A DNA stretch of 64,000 nucleotides from Youngiibacter multivorans (GCF_017873395.1 NZ_JAGGKC010000008.1:1-64000); one strand, 5' to 3'. Shown: positions 27,733 to 36,242, counted from the stretch's first letter. A program made the numbers and translations. The notes: generated by a model from the letters alone, not told the origin.

Positions 27733-28029
27733 CTATGATTCGCTGCTCTCTGGCTCGTGTGATTCATCTCCCTGATTTTCAACCTCGGACTGGATTGAAG
27801 TCGCCGAGAGTTTATCAGAAAATTTCTCGGTTAACTTAGTCGCATCATTGAGTAAGAGGCTCAAAAGGGCTATTCCAGTGGCTGCCATAAGGTAGTACAT
27901 TGGCAATTCGAACGAAGAGAACTTGAAATACCCAATTGCGATGCTTACCAGTATCCCTATGAAATATAAGGCCATGGCATAGAACAGGTATTTGGTCAAT
28001 TGTGATGATAGCTTGAAAAATCTGATCAA
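27733..28029 (-). CDS. Two-helix membrane protein, unknown
   Basis: 98 residues: two membrane helices (about 13-34 and 44-60), then a 35-residue hydrophilic acidic tail rich in Ser and Glu (QGDESHEPESSES). No family recognised. The start is TTG, supported by AAGGAGG 7 nt upstream; no in-frame ATG lies nearby. It stands alone between a strong terminator and a 330-bp AT-rich gap. Confidence 0.65.
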   Translation of the reverse strand: MIRFFKLSSQLTKYLFYAMALYFIGILVSIAIGYFKFSSFELPMYYLMAATGIALLSLLLNDATKLTEKFSDKLSATSIQSEVENQGDESHEPESSES

Positions 28030-28230
28030 AATAATGCCTCCTTGAAAATAATACAGTTTAAGTATAAATCAGCTATGTGACAATCATATGTCAGAATAAA
28101 AATCAATGCAGCAAAATCAATAATCATCAGAATATGTATGCATGATGTTGATTCAAAAGGAGAGGGGAGTGGGGGAGAAGTAACCGAATTATAACTACAT
28201 ATCATAAATTATGTAATGCTAATGATACAA

Positions 28231-28274
28231 ATCGAACTTCATAACCACAATATGTTGTGGTTATGAAGTTCGAT
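28231..28274. repeat. Near-perfect 44-bp palindrome beside the recombinase gene
   Basis: Two perfect 20-bp arms (28231-28250 and 28255-28274) flank the 4-nt loop TATG. It lies 86 bp past the recombinase stop, with no T-run on either side, so it is not a typical terminator. The rest of 28030-28359 is AT-rich with no gene or other clear signal. It may be a recombinase site, a mobile-element end or a processed hairpin. Confidence 0.75.
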
Positions 28275-28359
28275 AGATAACTAGAGTATAAATTTATGGG
28301 AAAATATTTTATATGTGCAATTATATCAATAATGTATAATTACAATTAAAATGAGGATA

Positions 28360-29349
28360 TTATTCATTTTCGTCGGCAAGTGGATTGAGGTTGACAGCCT
28401 CCCTGAGATCTTCATTATCGACGTGGGTATAGATTTGGGTGGTCGATACATTCTCATGTCCGAGTATCAACTGAAGGCTTCTGATATCCACTTTACCATG
28501 CTTGTACATGAGAGTGGCTGCAGTATGTCTAAGCTTATGCGGTGTATAATGGTTGTCGAAAAGACCGGCACCTCGAATATGCTTCTTGACAACGACTTCT
28601 ACAGTTCGTTTGTTTATGGGTCTCAGATGTGTTGAAATAAAAAGAAAATCCTTGCTCGCATCAGGAATCTGCTTCTTTTCACGTGCAGGTAGATATTGGT
28701 TGATGCTGTTAATGCATGCCTGATTGAGGTAAATTACCCGTTCTTTATTTCCTTTGCCTATTACAGTAAGTGTATCATTCCTTATTTTACTTATCCTTAT
28801 GTTGACCAGTTCGGACAATCGCATGCCGCAATTGAGAAATAATGTAAGGATACAGTAGTCTCTGTGATAGTTTACGTTATCCTTATCCATCGACCTTAGC
28901 AGAGACCGGCTCTGGTCCAGTGTAAGGTATACAGGATTTCTCTTCTTGATTTTGGGGCTTTCGAGCTCTGCAGTCGGATCTTTGTCGACTATACGTGCCT
29001 TTAGATTCAAGTATTTGAAGAAAGTTTTGATACAGGCCGTTTTTCTTGCACGGGCATAAGCTGAATTCATTCGCTTTTTGTCTGCAAATGAAAGGAATGC
29101 ATAGATATCGGACAAAGACACGAGTTTTAGGAAGTCATCGTCAATATCGCTTATATCTATGTTTTCGAAGGGAACGTCAGCTGTGACCAGATGTCTATAT
29201 CTTTTAAGAAATCTGAGGAAAAGTCCCAGGTCGTATCTGTATGCATCTATGGTGCTGTCTGATTTTCCGCGTATGGTGCTTGAATAATTCAGAAAATCCA
29301 TTACACGCTGCGGATATGGATCAAAATACATGTTATTTTCGCTACTCAT
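28360..29349 (-). CDS. Tyrosine-type site-specific recombinase (XerC/D-like)
   Basis: A 329-residue integrase-family enzyme. The SAM-like core-binding domain (about 12-118) precedes the catalytic domain. All active-site residues are present: Arg177 (CGMRLSE), Lys199 (IGKGNKE), His271 and Arg274 (HKLRHTAATLMY), His298 (LGHENVS) and Tyr307 (TQIYTHV). The length and absence of an arm-binding domain fit a Xer-type or small orphan recombinase, not a phage integrase. No cargo, excisionase or tRNA attachment site is seen. A 44-bp palindrome lies downstream and tandem TTCGCGAA palindromes upstream. Confidence 0.93.
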   Translation of the reverse strand: MSSENNMYFDPYPQRVMDFLNYSSTIRGKSDSTIDAYRYDLGLFLRFLKRYRHLVTADVPFENIDISDIDDDFLKLVSLSDIYAFLSFADKKRMNSAYARARKTACIKTFFKYLNLKARIVDKDPTAELESPKIKKRNPVYLTLDQSRSLLRSMDKDNVNYHRDYCILTLFLNCGMRLSELVNIRISKIRNDTLTVIGKGNKERVIYLNQACINSINQYLPAREKKQIPDASKDFLFISTHLRPINKRTVEVVVKKHIRGAGLFDNHYTPHKLRHTAATLMYKHGKVDIRSLQLILGHENVSTTQIYTHVDNEDLREAVNLNPLADENE

Positions 29350-29437
29350 GATAACTTCCTTTCAGTGTATTTCGATAGGGGGATTTGGGCTATTTTTGAG
29401 GGATTTTATTCTATCGCTTTAATTTTAGCATAAAATA

Positions 29438-29463
29438 TTCGCGAAATCTACATTTCGCGAAAT
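29438..29463. promoter_or_regulatory. Tandem TTCGCGAA palindromes before the recombinase gene
   Basis: TTCGCGAA occurs at 29438-29445 and again at 29454-29461. The second copy is the core of a perfect 12-bp palindrome (29452-29463). The outer flanks also form TTCGCGAAAT-N4-ATTTCGCGAA. A minus-strand extended -10 (TGCTAAAAT) lies just downstream, so the sites would cover the promoter of the recombinase gene. Confidence 0.5.
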
Positions 29464-29522
29464 AAATTATATTTTGAGAAATGGCCTCCTCCACCCCTGT
29501 CCTGGCAGAAAAAGCCATAAGC

Positions 29523-30572
29523 TTACTCTGATTTAGCGATTTTTCTTAGGTTCGTTCCATCTAGGTTCACTGCATTCAGTGCCCTGTCATCTTCACTGGT
29601 TAGGAAATACGCGGAACTTCCCGCTATGTTAAAGCTTGCACCGGCCAGTTTGATTATCATGGTGTCATTCTTACCATCCAGGTCTGCCAAATACAAACCC
29701 TGATCGCTCTTGTCTTTGGTCCTGCCATTTGTGAAATAATAAAGTTTGCCGCTAACAATAAGTATGTCCTCCAGGCTCTTGTTGAATAACGTGACTGTAT
29801 TATTTCCGGCTGAGTCGGTCCTCCTGATAGTTGAGCTGCCATCTATTACAGTTTCATAGAATATGTATCCTTCACCGACTGCGAATGTCTTGAACAATGC
29901 CTCGTCAACCACCTTTTCCGGAGTTCCTCCATTTAGTGGCAGCCTGTAGACATATCTGCTGTAATCAGATGAGTCCTTGTTTAAGTCGCTGCTGTCGAAG
30001 TATATATAATTATCATATATCTGAAAACCCTCCCAGATATCCTCAGCAAGCTTGGCTTCTCCCGTTCCGTCATACTTGATTCTACTTAGTATTCCGTCAT
30101 AATCAGTGAAATACAGATATTCGTCGTTCAAGAGCAGCTGGGTTGCGGAACCTCTCCGTATCTCCTTCTGCTCCATGGATTTAAGGTCCAGTGACATGAT
30201 TGCAGATGAATCGTAGTTAAAAAAGAACAAATGTTCACTTTTGGCGTTCAAGCCACTATAGGTACCCTTCAGTAAGAGTTCAGTACTTCCTGAAGTAACT
30301 GACTTCAGAATATTCCCTTCCATTATCCTGTCAAGATGGTAAACATCACCGTCAAGCTCTACTGCCATACCGTAGGCTGCTGAATTCGCAGTGTTTGTGC
30401 CAAGACCTCCCAGCTTCAGTTCATTCTTTGAACTGCTTATTTCGGTGGGCTTCACGCTTCCTGTCGGTGTGTTCCCTGTCGTTGGAGCAGTCTGATTCCC
30501 AGCATTGTCAGAACATGCTGTTGAAAGGAAAAGGCCAAGCAGCAGCAAGCCAGAAATAATTCTCTTTGTCAT
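29523..30572 (-). CDS. DUF5050-type beta-propeller lipoprotein
   Basis: 349 residues. A lipoprotein signal peptide with lipobox LSTAC (Cys about residue 20) is followed by a Thr/Pro-rich linker of ~25 residues. The rest is repeated beta-strand units with aromatic-Tyr-Asp/Thr patterns (LYFTDYDG, IYFDSSD, LYYFTNGR, AYFLTSED), as in DUF5050 propellers that occur on Clostridial surfaces. Expected to be anchored to the outer face of the membrane; ligand unknown. ATG 30572 is taken because ATG 30584 abuts the GGGG site. Monocistronic. Confidence 0.8.
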   Translation of the reverse strand: MTKRIISGLLLLGLFLSTACSDNAGNQTAPTTGNTPTGSVKPTEISSSKNELKLGGLGTNTANSAAYGMAVELDGDVYHLDRIMEGNILKSVTSGSTELLLKGTYSGLNAKSEHLFFFNYDSSAIMSLDLKSMEQKEIRRGSATQLLLNDEYLYFTDYDGILSRIKYDGTGEAKLAEDIWEGFQIYDNYIYFDSSDLNKDSSDYSRYVYRLPLNGGTPEKVVDEALFKTFAVGEGYIFYETVIDGSSTIRRTDSAGNNTVTLFNKSLEDILIVSGKLYYFTNGRTKDKSDQGLYLADLDGKNDTMIIKLAGASFNIAGSSAYFLTSEDDRALNAVNLDGTNLRKIAKSE

Positions 30573-30645
30573 ATGATTACACATCCCCTGAAGTATTTGG
30601 ACTAATTATATTATCGAATATAGATTTACGCAATGACAAGCCAAT

Positions 30646-30666
30646 GTAGTCAATCGTAGTCAAATC
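30646..30666. repeat. Short tandem repeat GTAGTCAA(A)TC
   Basis: GTAGTCAATC (30646-30655) is followed directly by GTAGTCAAATC (30656-30666), between the divergent lipoprotein and flavodiiron genes. It may be a paired activator site. Confidence 0.3.
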
Positions 30667-30806
30667 GTATCACTATTTCATTAATATACCATAATCGTCA
30701 GATCCAGGTTGGAGATATAGACGAGGAAGTGATTTTTGGCCAAAAGATGTAATCGTTTGTTTATTGGTTTATAATTTAGGTAGATGAAAATACGGAGGTG
30801 TTTTTT

Positions 30807-31994
30807 TTGAGCTTCAAAATCAATGACAATGTCACCTGGGTCGGTAAGATCGACTGGGAACTGTCCTCATTCCACGGAGATGAATATTCAATCCATCGAG
30901 GAACTCACTACAACTCATATCTAATCAGAGATGAGAAGACGGTTCTGATAGATACCGTATGGGATCCCTTTGACAAGGAATTCGTTGAAAATCTGAAGAA
31001 AGAGATTGACTTGAACAAGATAGACATGATTATTGCAAATCATGCCGAAATCGACCATAGCGGCTCTCTCCCACTTCTCCTCAAGGAGATACCAAACGTT
31101 CCTGTATATTGTACAGCTAACGGTATGAAGATTCTGAAGGGCCATTACCACGAGGACTGGAACTTTGTCACAGTTAAGACCGGCGATTCCATCGAGATCG
31201 GAGAACGAAAGCTGATCTTTGTTGAAGCCAGAATGCTTCATTGGCCTGACAGCATGATGACATATATGACAAAGGACAACATCCTGTTCAGCAACGATGC
31301 CTTCGGCCAGCATTTCGCTTCGGATCTGATGTATAACGATTTGGTAAACCAGTGCGAGCTTTTCGAAGAAGCGATAAAGTATTATGCAAATATCCTCACT
31401 CCTTTCAGCGCTCTCGTTACGAATAAGATCAAGGAGCTTTTATCATTTAATCTGCCTGTAGACATGATTTGTCCAAGCCATGGCATTATATGGAGAGATA
31501 ACCCTACGCAGATTATAGAAAAATACGTGGAGTGGGCGAACAAATACAAGGAAAACCAGATAACTCTGGTATATGACAGCATGTGGAAGAGCACCAGAAA
31601 GATGGCTGAAGCAATAGCTGAAGGCATCAAATCTGTGGATGACCAAGTTGCAGTCAAGCTCTACTCAGCATCGCATGCGGATAAGAATGACATACTTACG
31701 GAGCTATTCAAGTCCAAGGCTTTCATGATTGGATCCTCAACCATCAACAAGAATGTTCTGTACGCCGTATCAGGTATGCTGGATATGGTCAGAGGAATCG
31801 GCTTCAAGGAGAAGAAGACAGCCGCATTCGGATCTTATGGCTGGAGCGGAGAACATGTCGGAATTATTGAACAGAGACTGAAGGAAGCAGGTCTTGAGGT
31901 CGTTCAGCCAGGAATAAAGGAACTTTGGAATCCGGATGAGGAAGGCCTTACAAGATGCCGTGAGTTCGGTAAGAGCTTCGCAGAGAAGCTGTAA
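30807..31994 (+). CDS. FprA-type flavodiiron protein (A-type flavoprotein)
   Basis: Reduces O2 to water or NO to N2O in the cytosol of anaerobes, fed by rubredoxin or F420-like donors. 395 residues. The beta-lactamase-like domain carries the di-iron ligands His79, Glu81, Asp83 (HAEIDHSGS), His145, Asp164 (FSNDAFGQH) and His225 (PSHGII). A flavodoxin domain (about 253-395) starts with VYDSMWKSTRKMAEA for FMN. No rubredoxin domain is fused. The start is TTG 30807, 6-7 nt after GGAGGTG; the GTG at 30798 is inside that site. A terminator follows. Confidence 0.95.
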   Translation: MSFKINDNVTWVGKIDWELSSFHGDEYSIHRGTHYNSYLIRDEKTVLIDTVWDPFDKEFVENLKKEIDLNKIDMIIANHAEIDHSGSLPLLLKEIPNVPVYCTANGMKILKGHYHEDWNFVTVKTGDSIEIGERKLIFVEARMLHWPDSMMTYMTKDNILFSNDAFGQHFASDLMYNDLVNQCELFEEAIKYYANILTPFSALVTNKIKELLSFNLPVDMICPSHGIIWRDNPTQIIEKYVEWANKYKENQITLVYDSMWKSTRKMAEAIAEGIKSVDDQVAVKLYSASHADKNDILTELFKSKAFMIGSSTINKNVLYAVSGMLDMVRGIGFKEKKTAAFGSYGWSGEHVGIIEQRLKEAGLEVVQPGIKELWNPDEEGLTRCREFGKSFAEKL

Positions 31995-32007
31995 ATTGAA
32001 GAATTGT

Positions 32008-32033
32008 AAAGGGAGCGCTGGTGCGCTCCCTTT
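32008..32033. terminator. Terminator between flavodiiron gene and mhqD-like gene
   Basis: AAAGGGAGCGC-TGGT-GCGCTCCCTTT. The symmetrical A/T ends suggest action in both directions. Confidence 0.8.
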
Positions 32034-32073
32034 CATATATCCTATGATTCTTTTATTTCAGAATTTTTCTCTT

Positions 32074-32682
32074 TCAGGTATGTGTCTGAGAGAAGAGCCA
32101 TTCCTTTGAAGATTTGACCTCTTCCGTAGTAAGTGTATGTCCCTTTTGGAACCACTTTATGGTTACATCAGCTCCATTCTCCTTCAGCAGTTCGTAAAGC
32201 CTCTTCGAATTCTCTCCAGTGACTATAGGGTCGTTAGTTCCAGCACTTATAAACACTGAAGAACCATCAAGATTGATTCCTTCAACCTGTGCAAGAGGAA
32301 CCATTGGATGATAAAGTATGGATTTCCTGAATATCCCGGCTTCTAGAAGAAGCATCGCAGCAATCATATTAGCTCCGTTGGAATAACCAAGTGCTATGAG
32401 CTCGTCTGGCTGAAAACTGTATTTTATTGAGGCTTCCTGAATGAATTCCGAAATCTCCCCTGCCCTTTGCCTGATATCATCTTCGTCGAATACTCCCTCT
32501 CCGAACCTTTTAAAGAACCTGTTCATGCCGTTTTCTATAACCGCACCGCGGATTGAGAGTATTCCATTTCCATCATCGATCATATTTGCAAGTGGGACAA
32601 GGTCCATTTCATCCCCTCCTGTCCCATGGAGAAGGAGGAAGGTCTTTTTGCCTTCCGCTGCCTTTTTGTAATAATGTACCAT
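32074..32682 (-). CDS. mhqD: Carboxylesterase/hydrolase, MhqD-like
   Basis: 202 residues, an alpha/beta-hydrolase of the phospholipase/carboxylesterase group. It has an oxyanion LLHGTGGDE near residue 20, nucleophile Ser in GYSNGAN (~97), acid Asp in GTNDPIV and base His in FQKGHTL. Homology and order with the two upstream genes match the B. subtilis mhqNOD genes, induced by quinones and catechols and repressed by MhqR. The exact ester is unknown. ATG 32682 is 5 nt from AGGAGG; ATG 32685, overlapping the previous stop, is the alternative. Last gene of the operon. Confidence 0.85.
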   Translation of the reverse strand: MVHYYKKAAEGKKTFLLLHGTGGDEMDLVPLANMIDDGNGILSIRGAVIENGMNRFFKRFGEGVFDEDDIRQRAGEISEFIQEASIKYSFQPDELIALGYSNGANMIAAMLLLEAGIFRKSILYHPMVPLAQVEGINLDGSSVFISAGTNDPIVTGENSKRLYELLKENGADVTIKWFQKGHTLTTEEVKSSKEWLFSQTHT

Positions 32683-33659
32683 CATGACCTCCTGATGCGA
32701 GTATCCAGAGGTTTAAGGACTTTTTCAATGTACTCCCTTTTGTTTTCAAGATATGGAGGAAGTGAAAGACCTTCACCCAGGAATTCGAGCTCTTCATCAG
32801 TATCAAATCCCGGTCCGTCAGTAGCCAGCTCGAACAGTATTCCGTTAGGCTCCCTGAAGTACAGGGACTTGAAGTAGAACCTTTCCACGAATCCCGAGTT
32901 CCTTATATGGTTGGAATCAATCCTGTCAATCCATTCCCTGAGCTCAGCCTCATCCTCTACCCTGAATGCCACATGATGGACTCCGCCATAACCCTGCCTC
33001 TCGAACGGGAGGTCACTGCGTATTTCAAGATGTACTTCAGTTCCTGAACCGCCATCTCCTGTTTCAAGAACGATAATATCCTTCTGTCCTTCTACCTCTG
33101 CCTTATATGAGCCTCTAAGCCTGTATCCCATGATTTCCATGAGTACGCAGAGTGTTTCCTCAGGATCCTTGACTGTAAGCCTCACAGGGCCAAGACCCAT
33201 TACCTGATGCTCTTGAGGAATGGATGACAGCTCCCAGGGTATGAATGTTTCGGATAAGGCTCCATCGTCGGAGACAAGCATAAGCCTCTGGCCTTCAGGA
33301 TCCTTGAAGTAAAGAGTCTTTCTTCCTGCGCGATCAGCTATATCCTCATGCCATACTCCAAACTCATCGAATCTTTTTGCGAAGTATTCAAGAGATTTGT
33401 CATCCTTAACTCTGAAAGATATCAGCGAAATGCTTGAAACGCCTTCTCTGTTCTTTGAAGTTTCCGGAAATTCGAAGAATGTCAGTGCAGTTCCAGGTGT
33501 ACCCTTCTGGTCTCCGTAGTACAGGTGATAGACAGAAACGTCGTCCTGGTTAACGCTCTTCTTGACAAGCCTCATTCCCATTACCTTCGTATAGAACATA
33601 TAGTTTTCAGCAGCTGATGCTGTTATTGCAGATACATGATGTATTCCTTTAAGTTTCAT
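32682..33659 (-). CDS. mhqO: Ring-cleaving dioxygenase of the VOC superfamily, MhqO-like
   Basis: 325 residues containing two tandem VOC halves (about 1-145 and 150-290). The first opens with KGIHHVSAITA, whose His is a metal ligand; the second has GGVHHVAFRVED, and the C-terminal FREPNGILFELATDGPGF has the Glu ligand. Family members are Fe-dependent hydroquinone/catechol-type dioxygenases that detoxify thiol-reactive aromatics. It overlaps the MarR gene by 11 nt and the esterase start, so the three genes are tightly coupled. AGGAG precedes the ATG. Confidence 0.88.
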   Translation of the reverse strand: MKLKGIHHVSAITASAAENYMFYTKVMGMRLVKKSVNQDDVSVYHLYYGDQKGTPGTALTFFEFPETSKNREGVSSISLISFRVKDDKSLEYFAKRFDEFGVWHEDIADRAGRKTLYFKDPEGQRLMLVSDDGALSETFIPWELSSIPQEHQVMGLGPVRLTVKDPEETLCVLMEIMGYRLRGSYKAEVEGQKDIIVLETGDGGSGTEVHLEIRSDLPFERQGYGGVHHVAFRVEDEAELREWIDRIDSNHIRNSGFVERFYFKSLYFREPNGILFELATDGPGFDTDEELEFLGEGLSLPPYLENKREYIEKVLKPLDTRIRRS

Positions 33660-34086
33660 TGTTTTTCTCCTTTTTGCCCGATATCTTCCTGAGCATCTCG
33701 AGCATCATTTTCTTTTCTTTTATTGATAAACCGTTGAAGTACTCCCCCTGGAACCTTTCAAGTTCAGGTACGAGCCTGTCATGGATTTCTTTGCCCTTAT
33801 CTGTAAGGGTGACATACTTAGTCTTCCAATCCTGTCTTCTTTCAATCAGTCCCAAATACTCCATAGTCTGCATCAGCTGGCTTATTCCGCCTTTAGTTAT
33901 AAGAAGCCTTTCTGCGAGCTCATTCTGGGTCATTTCCCTTATCCCAAGCTGGGCAATGACATCGGATTGAGCCAAAGTTAGACCGAAATCCTTAGCAATG
34001 ACCCCTGCTTCCCTTATGTTTTCAGAATGTATATCGGATATCTTGAACCAGATCAGTATGCTGTCTACTATGTCCTCTCTTTCCAT
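33649..34086 (-). CDS. mhqR: MarR-family repressor, MhqR-like
   Basis: 145 residues with the MarR winged helix: EMTQNELAERLLITKGGISQLMQTMEYLGLIERR (about 51-84) holds the recognition helix, and KTKYVTLTDKGKEI the wing. It heads the operon with mhqO and mhqD. In B. subtilis MhqR represses such genes until quinone-type electrophiles appear. A perfect palindrome overlaps its own promoter (34103-34126), so autorepression is likely. AAGGAG precedes the ATG. Confidence 0.88.
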   Translation of the reverse strand: MEREDIVDSILIWFKISDIHSENIREAGVIAKDFGLTLAQSDVIAQLGIREMTQNELAERLLITKGGISQLMQTMEYLGLIERRQDWKTKYVTLTDKGKEIHDRLVPELERFQGEYFNGLSIKEKKMMLEMLRKISGKKEKNNET

Positions 34087-34102
34087 GACCTCAACTCCTT
34101 GA

Positions 34103-34135
34103 TATCAGTTTAAATCTAAACTGATAAAATGTCAA
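34103..34135 (-). promoter_or_regulatory. mhqR operon promoter with MarR-type operator
   Basis: Minus-strand TTGACA (34135-34130), a 17-bp spacer and TAAACT (34112-34107). A perfect inverted repeat TATCAGTTTA-AATC-TAAACTGATA (34103-34126) covers the spacer and -10. Confidence 0.7.
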
Positions 34136-34171
34136 TGATAAAATTGAATTGAACAAAATTTAAATTCGGAC

Positions 34172-34208
34172 AAAAAAAGAAGCCGATTCCTGGATAAGGA
34201 GTCAGCTT
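34172..34208 (-). terminator. Terminator of the lipoprotein gene
   Basis: A 12-bp stem with one mismatch (34180-34191 with 34197-34208), followed on the minus strand by a T-run (34178-34172). Confidence 0.7.
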
Positions 34209-34976
34209 TTATTTCGGTTCAAGCTTGGATAGAATGGATCCGGTTTCTGTAGATATTACATATTTGCATTTGAATTTGCCTGAGTTTGCCGTTGCAATCG
34301 TAAAGTAAAAATTGTACACCTTTTTACCGTAATAGATGTCTACTTCACTGCTTAGCTTGTCTGTACTTATTTGAGTCAAGTATGGCTTCATAAGTTCAGA
34401 GGTTTCAAAGTAGTCGAACAGTATCTTTCTTGCCTGATCCTCTGATATGGTGCTGGGTTTGTTTAGTATTGCAGGATCCTCGTACTTCATGGATATGCTT
34501 ATGAGAGTGCCATCCTTGATGTATTGCATGTATACATTGTTGCCTGTGAAGTATTCACCGCTCTTATGACGGGCTACTGCAGAAATCTGCTCTTTGCTGC
34601 TGCTTATTGCATAGGTAATCTCATAGGTTTCAGGGTTGACGCCAAGCTTCGTCAGGTAATCAGTCGTCTTTTCAAGGAGTACTTCAGGGGTTGTCTCGTT
34701 AAGGTCTTCCTTCTTTGGCTCATCCTTTACGAAAATGCTCAGAAATCTTCCAGTCTCATCCAGCTCATAGATGAATTCTTCATCTGTGAACTCCATGACG
34801 ATTCTGCCATCATAGGTTTTGTTCCTTACGAAGCTTATGCTTTCATCAGGCAGCTCTGAAAAGGTTGCGACCTTGAATATGTAGACATCCTTGGGATTCA
34901 CATCCTTCGCTTCACATGAAGCGAAAAGTGCTGATGCTATGAGCAATGGTGCAATATATTTTATGCTTCGAATCAT
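34209..34976 (-). CDS. Putative lipoprotein, PepSY-like
   Basis: 255 residues. A signal peptide ends in a slightly atypical lipobox (ALFASC, Cys about residue 21). The body looks like two or three repeats of an alpha-beta unit resembling PepSY/YpeB folds; the last unit ends in KCKYVISTETGSILSKLEPK, similar to the PepSY terminal strand. Likely membrane-anchored on the outside. No enzymatic motif. Monocistronic, with a terminator directly after the stop. Confidence 0.65.
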   Translation of the reverse strand: MIRSIKYIAPLLIASALFASCEAKDVNPKDVYIFKVATFSELPDESISFVRNKTYDGRIVMEFTDEEFIYELDETGRFLSIFVKDEPKKEDLNETTPEVLLEKTTDYLTKLGVNPETYEITYAISSSKEQISAVARHKSGEYFTGNNVYMQYIKDGTLISISMKYEDPAILNKPSTISEDQARKILFDYFETSELMKPYLTQISTDKLSSEVDIYYGKKVYNFYFTIATANSGKFKCKYVISTETGSILSKLEPK

Positions 34977-35136
34977 AACATCCCTCCGTTCCCAATTATT
35001 ATATGTCTAAGATATGAATTACTTATAAAGAATGCCTGTGTCTCCGACAGAGACATCCATTTATACCATCATTGAAAATAGTATCATGTTTCAGATACCA
35101 ATTGAATGAGGATTTCAGGAATCACCGAAATATTTA

Positions 35137-35164
35137 CAAGAAAAGAAGGCCAATATGGCCTTCT
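35137..35164 (-). terminator. Terminator of the nitronate monooxygenase gene
   Basis: GAAGGCCA-ATA-TGGCCTTC (35145-35163) overlaps the stop codon and is followed on the minus strand by TTTTCTT. Confidence 0.7.
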
Positions 35165-36242
35165 ACTTTACAAATTGCTCAGCTTCCGTGACAAGCTCAT
35201 CAATAAGCTCCTGAACCTTCACAATCTTTTCAACCCTGTACGCATTGCTGCCTGCGAAGACCAGTCCTTCACCACCAGATACCGAGCTCATCAGAGCATC
35301 TGATATACAGTATGGAGTAGTTCTTGGATCACAGGGTATGAGGCAGTTGTAGCACCTCTTTACCTTGATGTCCCCTTCATCCAGCAGCTTAGTAAAGCTG
35401 TTGTTCACAGCTCTTCCGGGCATTCCGACCGGGCTCTTAACAAGCCTGATGTCTTCCTTCTTTGCGTTGATGTAAGCCATTTTGAAATTGATGTCTGCAT
35501 CACATTCCTCAGTGGCTACGAACCTTGTCGCCATCTGAACACCAGCTGCTCCTAGGTTAAGGTACTCTGCAATGTCCTTTCCGGTAAAGACTCCACCTGC
35601 TGCTATGACAGGTATCTTCACTCCGTACTTTTCCTCATATGGCTTTATAGCCTCAAGTACTTCTGGTATAAGCTCTCTGAGAGACTTCACGTTTCCTGAC
35701 TCTATGTCATCCCTCTTGAAACCGAGATGGCCTCCTGCTTCAGGACCCTCTACAATGAACATGTCTGTGGTCCTTGCGAACTTCTTGTCGTAGACCTTGG
35801 ATATGAGAGCCGCGGCCTTGCCTGATGATACTATGGGAGCAATCTTCGTTTTTGTGCCCTTCACAAGCTCAGGAAGGTCGAGTGGAAGTCCTGCGCCTGA
35901 TACAACAAGATCTATGCCCTCAGCTATTGCGGTCATTACAAGCTCTTTGTAGTTATTCATGGCAGCCAGCATATTTATCCCAATGATTCCGTCTGAAAGC
36001 TCCCTTGCCTTTCTTATCTGGGCTATCATAGCCCTCTTGTTGGCTTCGAGGTTATTCTTCACGAAATCAGGCTCCTTGAAGCCTGTCTGTACTCCTGAGA
36101 TGACGCCAATGCCTCCGGCATTTGCCACCGCAGCTGCAAGTCCTGAAAGTGAAACTCCAATTCCCATGGCTCCCTGCACTATCGGAACCCTGGCGACCAT
36201 GTCGCCTAATCTTAACTCATTCAATTTCCCTATGATAATCAA
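35163..36242 (-). CDS. Nitronate monooxygenase / 2-nitropropane dioxygenase-family FMN enzyme
   Basis: A 359-residue TIM-barrel flavoprotein. Visible are the N-terminal PIVQGAMGIGVS, GGIGVISGV, EGPEAGGHLGF with the catalytic His-type region, and the FMN-phosphate block AAGGVFTGKDIAEYLNLGAAGVQMATRFVATEE. Two late cysteine pairs (CYNCLIPCD) are typical of the Clostridial branch. Family members oxidise nitronates; the FabK enoyl-ACP reductases are close relatives, so a lipid role cannot be fully excluded, but no fab genes are near. The start is unsure: TTG 36242 is only 1 nt from GGAGA; TTG 36224 is the alternative. Confidence 0.85.
   Translation of the reverse strand: MIIIGKLNELRLGDMVARVPIVQGAMGIGVSLSGLAAAVANAGGIGVISGVQTGFKEPDFVKNNLEANKRAMIAQIRKARELSDGIIGINMLAAMNNYKELVMTAIAEGIDLVVSGAGLPLDLPELVKGTKTKIAPIVSSGKAAALISKVYDKKFARTTDMFIVEGPEAGGHLGFKRDDIESGNVKSLRELIPEVLEAIKPYEEKYGVKIPVIAAGGVFTGKDIAEYLNLGAAGVQMATRFVATEECDADINFKMAYINAKKEDIRLVKSPVGMPGRAVNNSFTKLLDEGDIKVKRCYNCLIPCDPRTTPYCISDALMSSVSGGEGLVFAGSNAYRVEKIVKVQELIDELVTEAEQFVK

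Noticed and set aside
28231..28274. Ordinary terminator for the recombinase gene
   Set aside because: The stem is very strong but no T-run follows on either strand, and it lies 86 bp from the stop.
28231..28274. dif chromosome-resolution site
   Set aside because: The two arms form one continuous 44-bp palindrome rather than 11-bp Xer half-sites around a 6-bp core.
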